A stretch of DNA of 33,024 bases. It comes from CBEUVQ01 sp965546615 (lineage in GTDB: Bacteria > Bacillota > Desulfotomaculia > Desulfotomaculales > Desulfohalotomaculaceae). How positions within the stretch are numbered: position 1 is the stretch's first letter; every line of letters begins with the position of its first letter. The notes beneath the pieces are model-generated. The model was not told where the DNA came from. It saw nothing but the letters and a program-made list of their open reading frames with translations, and ran no database searches. Made by a program: the position numbers and the translations under genes. Below are positions 1 to 8,171 of the stretch, in pieces. The stretch is taken from assembly GCA_965546615.1 (NCBI GenBank), contig CBEUVQ010000028.1, positions 1 to 33,024 of the forward strand. Reading direction: 5' to 3'.

Positions 1-18
1 AGTCTTGGATTCTGCCAT
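1..18 (-). CDS. Start of a gene cut off by the left edge
   Basis: Only the first six codons are visible (MAESKT). They begin at an ATG at 18-16, preceded by a strong ribosome binding site (GGAGGTGAG, reading down from 31 to 23) at a good distance. Six residues do not allow a family assignment. The gene is read in the same direction as iorAB, but a long non-coding stretch and a candidate promoter separate them, so it is probably a separate transcript. Confidence 0.6.
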
Positions 19-417
19 TAAGCTCACCTCCAGTTTTTTTCAATGGGGACAGCTTCTGCCGCCCAACCATGTGGATATAATGCTAAAGCCTGCAACCCGG
101 ACATGCATAAACATAACGAGTTAATTAATTAACGTATCAACTCGCCTGTTTACGTTTAAATAATAGGTTGTCAGACACAGCTTGCACAAAATATTTGCAC
201 ATTGCTTTCAAGTGCCAAGTTACACAAAAACTTGTACAGCTTCAAGTCAGTTGACACTCCCGCATGTACAAAGTTTAACACCAAACCGCCCAGTCTGTCA
301 ACCGGGAAAGCGGGCATATAAGGGGTAAATTCTGTATTTGTTTGAATTTTCTTAAATATTGCTTTGCTGTTTACATTTATTTTAAAAAATATTTTTGAAA
401 ACGCCCGCCATGGCTGA
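19..417 (-). other. Non-coding leader region with repeats
   Basis: About 400 bases without a credible gene, between iorB and the clipped gene. If the promoter at 272-301 is used, the message has a leader of roughly 250 nt. On the minus strand the leader contains two copies of TGTGCAA 13 nt apart (plus-strand 182-188 and 195-201). It also contains arms TTGTACA and TGTACAA about 26 nt apart, and an AT-rich hairpin with arms CGAGTT and AACTCG (about 117-144). I do not recognise a known riboswitch class. No clear terminator follows iorB. Confidence 0.35.
272..301 (-). promoter_or_regulatory. Candidate sigma-A promoter for the clipped gene
   Basis: On the minus strand a perfect -35 TTGACA (301-296) is followed by TAAACT at 18 bp, or TTAAAC at 17 bp, as the -10. 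The -10 is only a partial match. Its position upstream of the gene starting at 18 is sensible, but the leader would be long. Confidence 0.4.
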
Positions 418-993
418 TTAACTGTTAAATCCCCGGTTGAAAGCCAAAATGTTAACTTCTCGAAACTTTTCCGGAACTTTTGCCAATAATGCTTCTTCCC
501 ACACCTGCTTTTCAATAGGCATGTACTTGGCCAGCACACCAAGCAGCACAACATTTGCAGTACGGGCATTGCCGCACCGCACTGCCGTTTCAAGCGCGTC
601 AACCACTACTGTATTAGGCACTTTGCTTTTAATGTAATCCAGCACATTTTCCGGGTAGACAGCCGCACCGATTAACACCGGCACCGGATTAAGCGCTTGA
701 TTGTTGACAATCACTGTACCGCCCGGCTTTAGGTAATCCAACCAGCGCAGCGCTTCCAGCTTTTCAAAAGACAAGATTACATCGGCACCGCCGACAGAGA
801 TTAAAGGCGAATGTACTTCCGGGGCAAGGCGCACTTGGGTGACAACACTGCCCCCTCGCTGAGCCATACCTTTAATTTCTGACACCTTGATGTCATAACC
901 GACAGCAGCAGCGGCGGCCGCCAATACTTTGGTTGCCAGAATAGTTCCTTGGCCGCCGACACCGACCAGCATTACGTTAATGGGTTTAAGCAT
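418..993 (-). CDS. iorB: Indolepyruvate:ferredoxin oxidoreductase, beta subunit
   Basis: This is the small subunit of the enzyme that oxidatively decarboxylates arylpyruvates (indole-, phenyl- and hydroxyphenylpyruvate) to aryl-acetyl-CoA with ferredoxin; the reaction is reversible. The 191-aa protein is the usual length for the family. It has the glycine-rich start VGVGGQGT (residues 11-18) and the conserved stretch around KGMAQRGG (41-48), both typical of the gamma-type domain of 2-oxoacid oxidoreductases. The ATG at 993 has a GGAGGGG site at 1010-1004 and lies two bases after the iorA stop, so the two are translationally coupled. It is the last gene of the group. The N-terminal family match makes the assignment firm; substrate preference among arylpyruvates cannot be read from sequence. 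Confidence 0.93.
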   Translation of the reverse strand: MLKPINVMLVGVGGQGTILATKVLAAAAAAVGYDIKVSEIKGMAQRGGSVVTQVRLAPEVHSPLISVGGADVILSFEKLEALRWLDYLKPGGTVIVNNQALNPVPVLIGAAVYPENVLDYIKSKVPNTVVVDALETAVRCGNARTANVVLLGVLAKYMPIEKQVWEEALLAKVPEKFREVNILAFNRGFNS

Positions 994-995
994 GC

Positions 996-2762
996 TTATT
1001 CCGCCCCTCCTTTAGATATCGCCCCTTTTTTACAAACCGCCGCGCACAAACCGCAGCCGGTGCATTGAATGGCATTAATTACCGCGGTGCTGCCGTCGTG
1101 CGATATCGCCGGACAGCCCAGACGCAGACAAAGTTTACAGCCGACGCATTTATCCCGGTTCACTGCCAATGCCGGTTCGCTTTCTTTGTTTAATAAAGCA
1201 CATGGGCGGCGGGCAATAATTACAGACGGTTCGCAAGCGCTTACTTCCTCTTTTACCGCTTGTTCAAACTTAACAATGTCTACCGGATCAATCACCTGCA
1301 CCCGTTTTACGCCCAATGCTTTCACCAACGCTTCTAAGTCTACCTCCGGCGCAGGCCTGCCCATCAACGTTTTACCGGTGGCGGGATGGTCTTGATGCCC
1401 CGTCATTGCAGTGGTGCGGTTATCCAAAATAATTACCGTTGAACTGCCGCCGTTGTAGACTATGTCCATCAATCCGGTAACGCCGGAATGCAGAAAGGTG
1501 GAGTCACCGATAACAGCCACAGTTTTGCCGTGCATTTCGCTCTTGGCTAATTCCATGCCATGAGCGGCACCGATGCTTGCCCCCATACAAATGCAGGTAT
1601 CAATGGCGGATAACGGCGGTTGGGCACCCAGAGTGTAACAGCCGATATCACCGGTAACAGTCAGTTTAAGTTTACTGAGCACATAGAACGAAGCCCGGTG
1701 AGGGCATCCGGCACACAGCACCGGCGGACGTCCCGGCTGTTCGGGAGCGGCTTCATCCAGCACCGCCACAGGATCATCGCGGTAACTTTCGGCAACTTTT
1801 AGTCCAATGCTTTTAAAGGCTTGAGCAATAATCTGCGGGTTTAGTTCGCCGCAGGCAGGAATAATTTTTTTGCCGATTACTTTTAAGCCCATTGCACTGA
1901 TTTGGGTTTCCAAAAACGGTTCCAATTCCTCAACAATTATTAATTGATCAACCTGTGACGCAAAGTGCTTTATTAAATCTTTCGGCAGCGGGTTGGTCAT
2001 CCCCAATTTTAACACCGACGCCTGCGGCAGCACTTCTTTTACATAGTGATAACTGATACCGGAGGTGATTACCCCGACCCCTTTGTCTCCCCAAGTTATT
2101 TTATTCAGTGCACAGCTGCTGCTGTATTCAGCAAGCTGTTGGGTTCTTTTTTCCAGTTCCAACCGGCGCATTTTAGCATGGGCAGGAACCATAACATACT
2201 TTTGGATGTTTTTTTGATATTCTTTCGGCGGGTTTTCAACACGCTCACCAAGCTCCACCATTGATTGAGAGTGGCTTACTCTGGTGGTGGTGCGCAGCAT
2301 AACCGGTGTATCAAACCGCTCACTTATTTCCAGCGCCTGCGCCACCATATCTTTTGCTTCCTGGCTGTCAGCAGGTTCCAGACAGGGTATTTTCGCCATC
2401 AGCGCGTAATAGCGGTTGTCCTGCTCATTTTGCGAGCTGTGCACACTGGGATCATCAGCTGACAGCAGAACCAAACCTCCGTTGACACCGGTATAGGAAA
2501 GAGTAAAAAGCGGATCTGCCGCCACATTTACCCCAACGTGCTTCATGGTGACAATAACCCTCGCTCCGCCAATTGAGGCACCCGCCCCCACTTCTAACGC
2601 TACTTTTTCGTTAGGCGACCACTGGGCGTAAATATCAGGGTATTTGGCAAAGTTCTCCAGCACTTCGGTACTGGGCGTACCGGGATAGCCCACGCCCACT
2701 TTAACGCCGGCCTCATATGCCCCACGGGCAATGGCCATATTACCGGACATCAGTTCTTTCAA
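996..2762 (-). CDS. iorA: Indolepyruvate:ferredoxin oxidoreductase, alpha subunit
   Basis: Large, thiamine-diphosphate-binding subunit that acts with IorB on arylpyruvates. The N-terminal pyrimidine-binding part (GYPGTPSTEVLE) is followed by the TPP site (GDIGCYTLG, then GDSTFLHSG and a downstream DNRTTAMTG). A C-terminal ferredoxin-like tail, about residues 539-578, carries two cysteine sets (CVGCKLC...C and CTGCGLC...C) for two [4Fe-4S] clusters. The open frame reaches a GTG at 2771, but that codon overlaps the GGAGGTG ribosome site. The TTG at 2762 is 8 nt from GGAGG and gives MKELMSGNMAIARGAYEAG, the normal start for this family, so I chose it (588 aa). It shares the minus-strand context with paaK and the symporter, separated from paaK by about 118 bases. 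Confidence 0.93.
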   Translation of the reverse strand: MKELMSGNMAIARGAYEAGVKVGVGYPGTPSTEVLENFAKYPDIYAQWSPNEKVALEVGAGASIGGARVIVTMKHVGVNVAADPLFTLSYTGVNGGLVLLSADDPSVHSSQNEQDNRYYALMAKIPCLEPADSQEAKDMVAQALEISERFDTPVMLRTTTRVSHSQSMVELGERVENPPKEYQKNIQKYVMVPAHAKMRRLELEKRTQQLAEYSSSCALNKITWGDKGVGVITSGISYHYVKEVLPQASVLKLGMTNPLPKDLIKHFASQVDQLIIVEELEPFLETQISAMGLKVIGKKIIPACGELNPQIIAQAFKSIGLKVAESYRDDPVAVLDEAAPEQPGRPPVLCAGCPHRASFYVLSKLKLTVTGDIGCYTLGAQPPLSAIDTCICMGASIGAAHGMELAKSEMHGKTVAVIGDSTFLHSGVTGLMDIVYNGGSSTVIILDNRTTAMTGHQDHPATGKTLMGRPAPEVDLEALVKALGVKRVQVIDPVDIVKFEQAVKEEVSACEPSVIIARRPCALLNKESEPALAVNRDKCVGCKLCLRLGCPAISHDGSTAVINAIQCTGCGLCAAVCKKGAISKGGAE

Positions 2763-2880
2763 CAAGCACACCTCCGTCTGCTGCTTCTTTTATTTTTGAA
2801 TTTGTCATTTTTATTTCTGTTCAGCGGCGGCAAAAACCTGCACACCGGTATAAGTAATATTTACTGTTTAATTGATCAGT

Positions 2881-4179
2881 TCAGCAGTTTCTTTTGTCAA
2901 TTACCCGCTTGGCCTTACCGACAAAGCGTTCTAATGAACCGGGCTCAACCAGTTTTACTTTGGCATGAAGTGACAATACACTGCTCAGCCGGCTTCTGAC
3001 CGCCGCCTCTAACTTTTCCAAGTCCTTATAGCTGCCGGTAAAGGCGTTTTCCGTGGGTTCAACCAATACTTCCAAGGCATCCAGATAACCCTTCTTAGTA
3101 ACGATGATTTGGTAGTGCGGGGCAATACCGTCAATCTCAAGCAGTACACTTTCAATCTGCGAAGGAAATACATTGACCCCGGAAATAATCAGCATGTCAT
3201 CGGTACGCCCGCTCACTTTGCGCATACGAACGGTTGTCCGCCCGCACGAGCAGCGCTCCGGGTTTAATACCGTGATATCCCTGGTGCGGTAGCGAATCAT
3301 CGGCAGCGCCTCTTTGGTGAGCGTGGTAATTACCAATTCACCTTCTTGACCGTATTCCAGCGGTTCGCCCGTTTCAGGATCAATTACTTCTACCAAAAAG
3401 TGATCTTCAGCAATGTGCATTCCGTCGACTGCTGTACATTCGCCCGCCACACCGGGGCCGATAATTTCGCTCAACCCGTAGTTATCGGTGGCTTTAAGAC
3501 CCCAGGTTTTTTCCAGCTCGGCACGCATGCTTTCACTCCAAACCTCGGAACCGAACAAACCAACCTTCAGATTAAGCTCACGGGGATCTATACCCATTGA
3601 TTTGGCGGTTTCTGCAATATGCATTGCATAGGTCGGTGTGCTGATGATTGCGGTAGTGCCGAAATCTTTCATCAACCTTACCTGCCGCTCGGTATTGCCG
3701 GTGGAGGTGGGCACTACCATTGCGCCAACCCGCTCTAAACCGTAATGCAAACCGAATGCCCCGGTAAACAAACCATAACCGAAACAAATTTGTGCCACAT
3801 CCTCATCGGTAACGCCAACCATGCTGACCATCCGGGCCACCAGTTCCGCCCAAGTGTCGATGTCCTTTTTGGTATAACCTACTACCGTCGGCTTGCCGGT
3901 AGTGCCTGAGGAAGCATGAATGCGCACAATCTTCTTCTTGGGCACAGCAAACATGTTAAAAGGATAGTTATCGCGCAAATCAGTCTTTACCGTGAAAGGA
4001 AAACGGGCTATATCCTGCAGTGTTTTGCAGTCTTCCGGTTTAACACCGTGTTCATCAAATTTTTGACGGTAAAAAGGCACGTTTTGGTAAACGTTGTGCA
4101 GCGTCTGCTGCAGCCGGGCCAGCTGCAGTTCCTGCAGCCGGCTCCGCTTAATTGTTTCATGCTCGGCATTCCAAATCAT
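2881..4179 (-). CDS. paaK: Phenylacetate-CoA ligase (PaaK family)
   Basis: AMP-forming ligase that activates phenylacetate or related aryl acids to their CoA thioesters in the cytoplasm. The 432-aa length is standard. The ATP-binding loop SSGTTGKP is at residues 90-97, followed by the YGLSEIIGPGVAGEC region. The hinge RTDDMLIISGVNVFPSQIE and the C-terminal catalytic lysine region GKAKRVIDKR are also present. The ATG overlaps the symporter stop by four bases (ATGA), so the two genes are co-translated. Next to iorAB, the enzyme could run toward synthesis of aromatic amino acids from imported aryl acids (ligase, then reductive carboxylation). Alternatively it could run in reverse during amino-acid fermentation and conserve energy as ATP. 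Confidence 0.93.
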   Translation of the reverse strand: MIWNAEHETIKRSRLQELQLARLQQTLHNVYQNVPFYRQKFDEHGVKPEDCKTLQDIARFPFTVKTDLRDNYPFNMFAVPKKKIVRIHASSGTTGKPTVVGYTKKDIDTWAELVARMVSMVGVTDEDVAQICFGYGLFTGAFGLHYGLERVGAMVVPTSTGNTERQVRLMKDFGTTAIISTPTYAMHIAETAKSMGIDPRELNLKVGLFGSEVWSESMRAELEKTWGLKATDNYGLSEIIGPGVAGECTAVDGMHIAEDHFLVEVIDPETGEPLEYGQEGELVITTLTKEALPMIRYRTRDITVLNPERCSCGRTTVRMRKVSGRTDDMLIISGVNVFPSQIESVLLEIDGIAPHYQIIVTKKGYLDALEVLVEPTENAFTGSYKDLEKLEAAVRSRLSSVLSLHAKVKLVEPGSLERFVGKAKRVIDKRNC

Positions 4180-5696
4180 AACATTTCCACTTCCTTATCA
4201 CTAATTGCCGGCGCCGGCTTAACCCGTGCCGTGCCGCCGAAAACATCGGCTAAATGTTCCGCAGGCAGCGGCTTGGTAAAGAGACTTACCGCCGGAACAA
4301 CCGCCAGCGGGACCAGCATTGATGCTACGCCAACGGTAGGTATCGCCTCGGGATAAACGGCGGAAAACACCACCGATATTGTCAAACCCGTCAGCATCCC
4401 GGCCCATGCTCCGGTTTGAGTAGCGCCGCGCCAGAATAATCCGTAAAGATAAGGGGCTAAAAATGCACCGGCCACCGTCCCCCAAGACAATGCCATCAGG
4501 CTTAGAATAATTGCCGGTTTAAGCACTGCCAGCAGCAAAGAAACCACAATAAACAGCGCGCAAAGCAATCTTAAAATCAGCACTCTTTGCCGATCCGGCA
4601 TATCGGGGCGCAGTGTCGGCAGCAAATCCAGCGCCACCGCCGATCCCGACACCATAACCAATGAAGCCAGGGTAGACATCGACGCCGAAAGCACCAATAT
4701 CAGAATAATCGAAGCGGCAAATTCCGGCAGAACACTGTGAATTAACTGCGGCATCAGCAGATCAACCGTCGGCCTGCCGGTAACCGCATCAACAGGGATT
4801 TCTTGAAAAAACAATCTGGTTAACGAGCCGGTAAAATAAGCGCCAAATGTTATTACCACCGCAAACACCGTAGCTACAACCGTGGCCGCTTTAATAGAAT
4901 TTTCATCTTTAATGGCGTAAAATTTTTGCACCATTTGTGGCAAACCCCAAGTGCCCAAACTGGTGAGCAAAACAAGCGAAGCCAACGGCAGCCATCCCGG
5001 CGGTCCCACCGGGCCGACCAGCTTGGGGTCAATTGCCGCCAATTTTTCAACCGCCGGCAGTATCCCGCCTACTTCAGGGGCTTTAATGACGTACCATAAC
5101 AGCAGGCCAACGCCAAACAGCATAATACACCCCTGCACAAAGTCGGAAAGAGCAAGTGCCCGGTAGCCGCCCAACACCAAATATATTCCGGTAAGCAGCG
5201 CCATGGCAACTGCCGCGTATATATAGGGAATACCAAAGATTTGTTCAAACAGATATGACAGCCCCATAAAAACGGAAGCAGAGTAAGGTACCATAAAAAC
5301 AAAAATGACCAATGCCGCTGCAGTTTTCATGCCCGGACTTTGGTACCGGACACCGAGAAACTGAGGCATGGTCATGGTATTTAACCTCGTAGTAATTGTT
5401 CTGGTGCGCTTAGCTAACAGCCACCAGGCAAGCAAGCTGCCGAGAAGAGAGTTGCCGACAACAATCCATAAAGCAGAGAGCCCGAAGCCCCATCCCACCT
5501 TTCCAGCGTAACCGATAAAAATTACCGCCGAAAAATAGGTGGTTCCGAAAGCAAATGCCGACAACCAAGGGCCGATATTGCGCCCTCCTAAAAAGAAATC
5601 ATTTACTGTGCGCGATTTGCGAATATTAGACACGCCGCAGTAAACCAAGAAACCAACAAACAATAAAAGAAAAGCATACTTAATCATCCTGACCAT
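4176..5696 (-). CDS. Sodium:solute symporter (SSS family), probable aryl-acid importer
   Basis: A 506-aa, very hydrophobic protein with about 13 membrane spans, the size and pattern of the SSSF/PF00474 family that couples solute uptake to sodium. Family features include the N-terminal FFLGGRNIGPWLSAFAFGTTYFSA and the internal TMPQFLGVRYQSPGMK. The GxGLLLWY and LSALWIVVGNSLLG segments are membrane spans. Members transport proline, pantothenate, acetate, sugars or aromatic acids, and sequence alone does not say which. Overlap with paaK and the downstream iorAB suggest phenylacetate, indoleacetate or a similar acid; this is inference from context. The ATG at 5696 follows a GGGAGGATGG site. Confidence 0.85.
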   Translation of the reverse strand: MVRMIKYAFLLLFVGFLVYCGVSNIRKSRTVNDFFLGGRNIGPWLSAFAFGTTYFSAVIFIGYAGKVGWGFGLSALWIVVGNSLLGSLLAWWLLAKRTRTITTRLNTMTMPQFLGVRYQSPGMKTAAALVIFVFMVPYSASVFMGLSYLFEQIFGIPYIYAAVAMALLTGIYLVLGGYRALALSDFVQGCIMLFGVGLLLWYVIKAPEVGGILPAVEKLAAIDPKLVGPVGPPGWLPLASLVLLTSLGTWGLPQMVQKFYAIKDENSIKAATVVATVFAVVITFGAYFTGSLTRLFFQEIPVDAVTGRPTVDLLMPQLIHSVLPEFAASIILILVLSASMSTLASLVMVSGSAVALDLLPTLRPDMPDRQRVLILRLLCALFIVVSLLLAVLKPAIILSLMALSWGTVAGAFLAPYLYGLFWRGATQTGAWAGMLTGLTISVVFSAVYPEAIPTVGVASMLVPLAVVPAVSLFTKPLPAEHLADVFGGTARVKPAPAISDKEVEML

Positions 5697-5792
5697 CCTC
5701 CCGTACTTCTTTTCAGTTTTTTAAGAGTTTAAATCCAACTGCTTTAGTAAAAATATACCTCCTTCCGCGCTGCCGTCCTGCCATTTTGCAGT

Positions 5793-5821
5793 ATTATAAC
5801 TATTCTTTATATATATGCTGA
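5793..5821 (-). promoter_or_regulatory. Candidate promoter for the symporter-paaK-iorAB group
   Basis: A perfect TATAAT (5798-5793, minus strand) lies about 95 bases upstream of the symporter start. The matching -35 position holds only a weak hexamer (TCAGCA). The intergenic position supports a promoter; the -35 does not help. Confidence 0.35.
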
Positions 5822-5853
5822 ATCCTGCTGCTTAGTCAATAATTTTTTATCTG

Positions 5854-7212
5854 CTACATCGTAAGCCGGCCGTTGGGCGTATCTACCAGCATCAGTATTT
5901 TTTCTTTCTTACCGGTTTCTGCATTAATATAAATTAAATAAGTGTTGTCCTCTATTTGACCGGTAAATTCCCAAGCAAGCACTTCTTCATAATTTGCCAG
6001 AGGAATTACCGCCAGCCTTGTTGACTGCACTTCCATATGCTCATTTAATTTTTTCTGAGCTTCTTCTTTGGTCAATTTAGGTTTTTCAATATCACGTTCT
6101 TTGTTGGTCATTAAATACTGTGTTGCTTCATAAGAAAGCACTCGGCCGTCGTCCAGCGCCACTTCGCATTTAATTTGATCCGGATAAATCATCACGTCAT
6201 CTTCTTTAGCGACAAATTGAATGGTAGCTAAGCTGTCATGTATGCTGTAATAAGTATGGGTCATATTGGTAAAACCTTTACTTTCAAGAAATGACTTGGC
6301 TTTATCAACAGCCTGATCGATATCAAGTTTAGCGTCCCCGACATCTCTGGTACCCAAATACCAAACAACCTGCCCGCCCTGCCGGCTGACATCACAGGTG
6401 AATTTCGGCTTATTATCCGCATCGTTATTGCGCGGCAGCAGCTCCACGGTGTATGCTTCAATAATGCCTTTATTTCTGCCAACAACACGCGCAGTATAAT
6501 CATCACTGCCTTTGTCGATAAATTCCAGCGCAATTTTACGCGCTTGATCTGAAGTAATGTTTTCATCTTCCAATCCTTGTGGTTCGCGTTTTGCTAAGTG
6601 GTCAGAAAAAGGACCGTCGTAAATCAACGTCGGATAAGTCTGCATATTTCGGTTAACCGTCTCAAAGCTGCGGTCGGGGGTTTGATCTTTGTCCAACTGA
6701 CTGCTGGCACCGGCGCGCAGCTCGGTCAAAGTAAGCTTTCCGTCCACCAGATTTTCTTGTATCGTGGTCAGCTCTTTATTTAAATCCGCTGCCTGCTGAT
6801 ACAAGCGCCTTAATACACTCCAGTGTTTATCACTCAGTTCTTCTTTATCCATTATGTCTTTGGAAATAGTGTAGGCATAATCGCCGGTTTGAGAAAGAAA
6901 CTTAGATGTTCTTTCCGTTAAAGCAGAAGACACCGGCAGTTGGTTTAAATCCGCTTGAGCGGCATCGGCCCTCAGCCAAATTTCTGAAAAAACAGCAACA
7001 TCTTCGCCCTGACCGGTTGCTGCCAAACCCTTAGCCAATGCTGTTTCAAGGTTTTGCACATGAGTATTGAGATCAAAAAAAGCCATTTGATATTTATTGT
7101 TCAGAAATGTTTCCAAGTTTTGACGCACCTGATACTGGCGGTAACCCCAAAAGCCAACCGTTGCTAAAAGTGAAACACCAAGTAAAGCAGCCGCACCCCA
7201 TCGTTTCATCAT
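5854..7212 (-). CDS. ypeB: Germination protein YpeB
   Basis: Partner of the cortex-lytic enzyme SleB. YpeB is needed for SleB to be incorporated and kept stable in the dormant spore, and acts at the inner-membrane/cortex face. The 452-aa length matches the family. A single N-terminal membrane anchor (about residues 7-23) is followed by a helical N-terminal domain (about 25-190) and then repeated PepSY-like units. These are recognisable by the ARKIALEFIDKG and AVDKAKSFLESKG segments and the final EAQKKLNEHMEV part. It starts 13 bases after sleB with a GGAGG site, so the two form the classical sleB-ypeB operon. Expression is expected in the forespore (sigma G), but I could not identify a convincing sigma G promoter. 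Confidence 0.92.
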   Translation of the reverse strand: MMKRWGAAALLGVSLLATVGFWGYRQYQVRQNLETFLNNKYQMAFFDLNTHVQNLETALAKGLAATGQGEDVAVFSEIWLRADAAQADLNQLPVSSALTERTSKFLSQTGDYAYTISKDIMDKEELSDKHWSVLRRLYQQAADLNKELTTIQENLVDGKLTLTELRAGASSQLDKDQTPDRSFETVNRNMQTYPTLIYDGPFSDHLAKREPQGLEDENITSDQARKIALEFIDKGSDDYTARVVGRNKGIIEAYTVELLPRNNDADNKPKFTCDVSRQGGQVVWYLGTRDVGDAKLDIDQAVDKAKSFLESKGFTNMTHTYYSIHDSLATIQFVAKEDDVMIYPDQIKCEVALDDGRVLSYEATQYLMTNKERDIEKPKLTKEEAQKKLNEHMEVQSTRLAVIPLANYEEVLAWEFTGQIEDNTYLIYINAETGKKEKILMLVDTPNGRLTM

Positions 7213-7224
7213 ATTAATCCTCCT

Positions 7225-7962
7225 TTATAAAGCAAACACGTGATCTCCGATCTGAGTGACAATTGTTCTTGACCAAACCCACTTTGATACCGGCTTATAC
7301 GGGTTCCAGAAAAAAAGTGCTCCACCGGTAGGGTCCCAACCGTTCATTGCTTCCTGCGCAGCACGCAGTGCCTCATCACTGACTTCGCGGTTGTACTGCC
7401 CGTTGCTGACCGATTCAAAAGCAAGCGGCTGATATACCACCCCCGCCAATGTATTGGGAAATTCCGGGCTTTCCACACGATTTAATAAAACTGCCGCCAC
7501 CGCTACTTTACCGGCATACGGTTCATCCGCCGCTTCGCCCATGACAACTTTAGCCAGCAGCCACACATCACCGCGGTTGACTTCCCCCCGTGATACCTCC
7601 GTCTGCCGATCTGATTGATTATTGGTCGTACTGCTGCCGGATTCGGCTGTCATGGTATACCCCAAAGCCGCCCATGTATTTTTACCGACAACACCGTCAG
7701 GGTTTAAACCGTTTTTTGCCTGAAACTTCTTTACCGCTGTAAAAGTACCGGCACCGTACACGCCGTCTACAGCACCGTCATAATAGCCCCACTGCTTTAA
7801 TTTGGTTTGCACTTTAATTACGTCGCTACCCTGAACACCCCAATACAGCACCCTGCTTTGAGCATCTGCGTCATTAAGCTTTAGCGATACCGCCGCCAAC
7901 AGCACAACTGCGGCAGCCACACCTATTATTGGCTTCCATTTCCTTTTCAAAAACTCAACCAT
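7225..7962 (-). CDS. sleB: Spore cortex-lytic enzyme SleB
   Basis: Lytic transglycosylase-type enzyme that degrades the muramic-lactam-containing spore cortex during germination. An N-terminal hydrophobic segment (about residues 10-27) serves as signal or anchor. A peptidoglycan-binding domain of the PF01471 type follows (about 43-100, with VQTKLKQWGYYDGAVDGVYG). The C-terminal Hydrolase_2 domain (about 130-245) begins WLLAKVVMGEA, with the presumed catalytic glutamate in GEA, and ends with the GGALFFWNP and VTQIGDHVFAL segments typical of SleB. At 245 aa it is close to normal length. The ATG at 7962 has a GGGGTGAT site. It is the first gene of the sleB-ypeB pair. Confidence 0.93.
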   Translation of the reverse strand: MVEFLKRKWKPIIGVAAAVVLLAAVSLKLNDADAQSRVLYWGVQGSDVIKVQTKLKQWGYYDGAVDGVYGAGTFTAVKKFQAKNGLNPDGVVGKNTWAALGYTMTAESGSSTTNNQSDRQTEVSRGEVNRGDVWLLAKVVMGEAADEPYAGKVAVAAVLLNRVESPEFPNTLAGVVYQPLAFESVSNGQYNREVSDEALRAAQEAMNGWDPTGGALFFWNPYKPVSKWVWSRTIVTQIGDHVFAL

Positions 7963-8145
7963 ACTATCACCCCGTTGTTTTTTTGCCTAACTTATTTTTT
8001 CTTTTACAGGGTTAGTTTTATTCATAACAAAGATAGATACACAGCTGCCGACCAATATTTCTTAAAAAGGCGGCGGCAGTTTACCGGTTTTAAAGTGCAG
8101 CAAGAAAAGGGCAGATACTGCGGCAGCGTGCCGTTTCCTGCAAAT

Positions 8146-8171
8146 AAAAAGGCCGCGGTTAAATTACCGCG
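8146..8171 (-). terminator. Terminator after dsrN
   Basis: On the minus strand CGCGGT-AATTTA-ACCGCG forms a 6-bp GC-rich stem followed by GGCC and then TTTTT. The stem overlaps the dsrN stop codon (8161-8159). Confidence 0.7.

Noticed and set aside
171..602. Long open frame of 143 codons on the minus strand
   Set aside because: It overlaps iorB in another frame, has no ribosome site, and its tail is compositionally like non-coding leader DNA.
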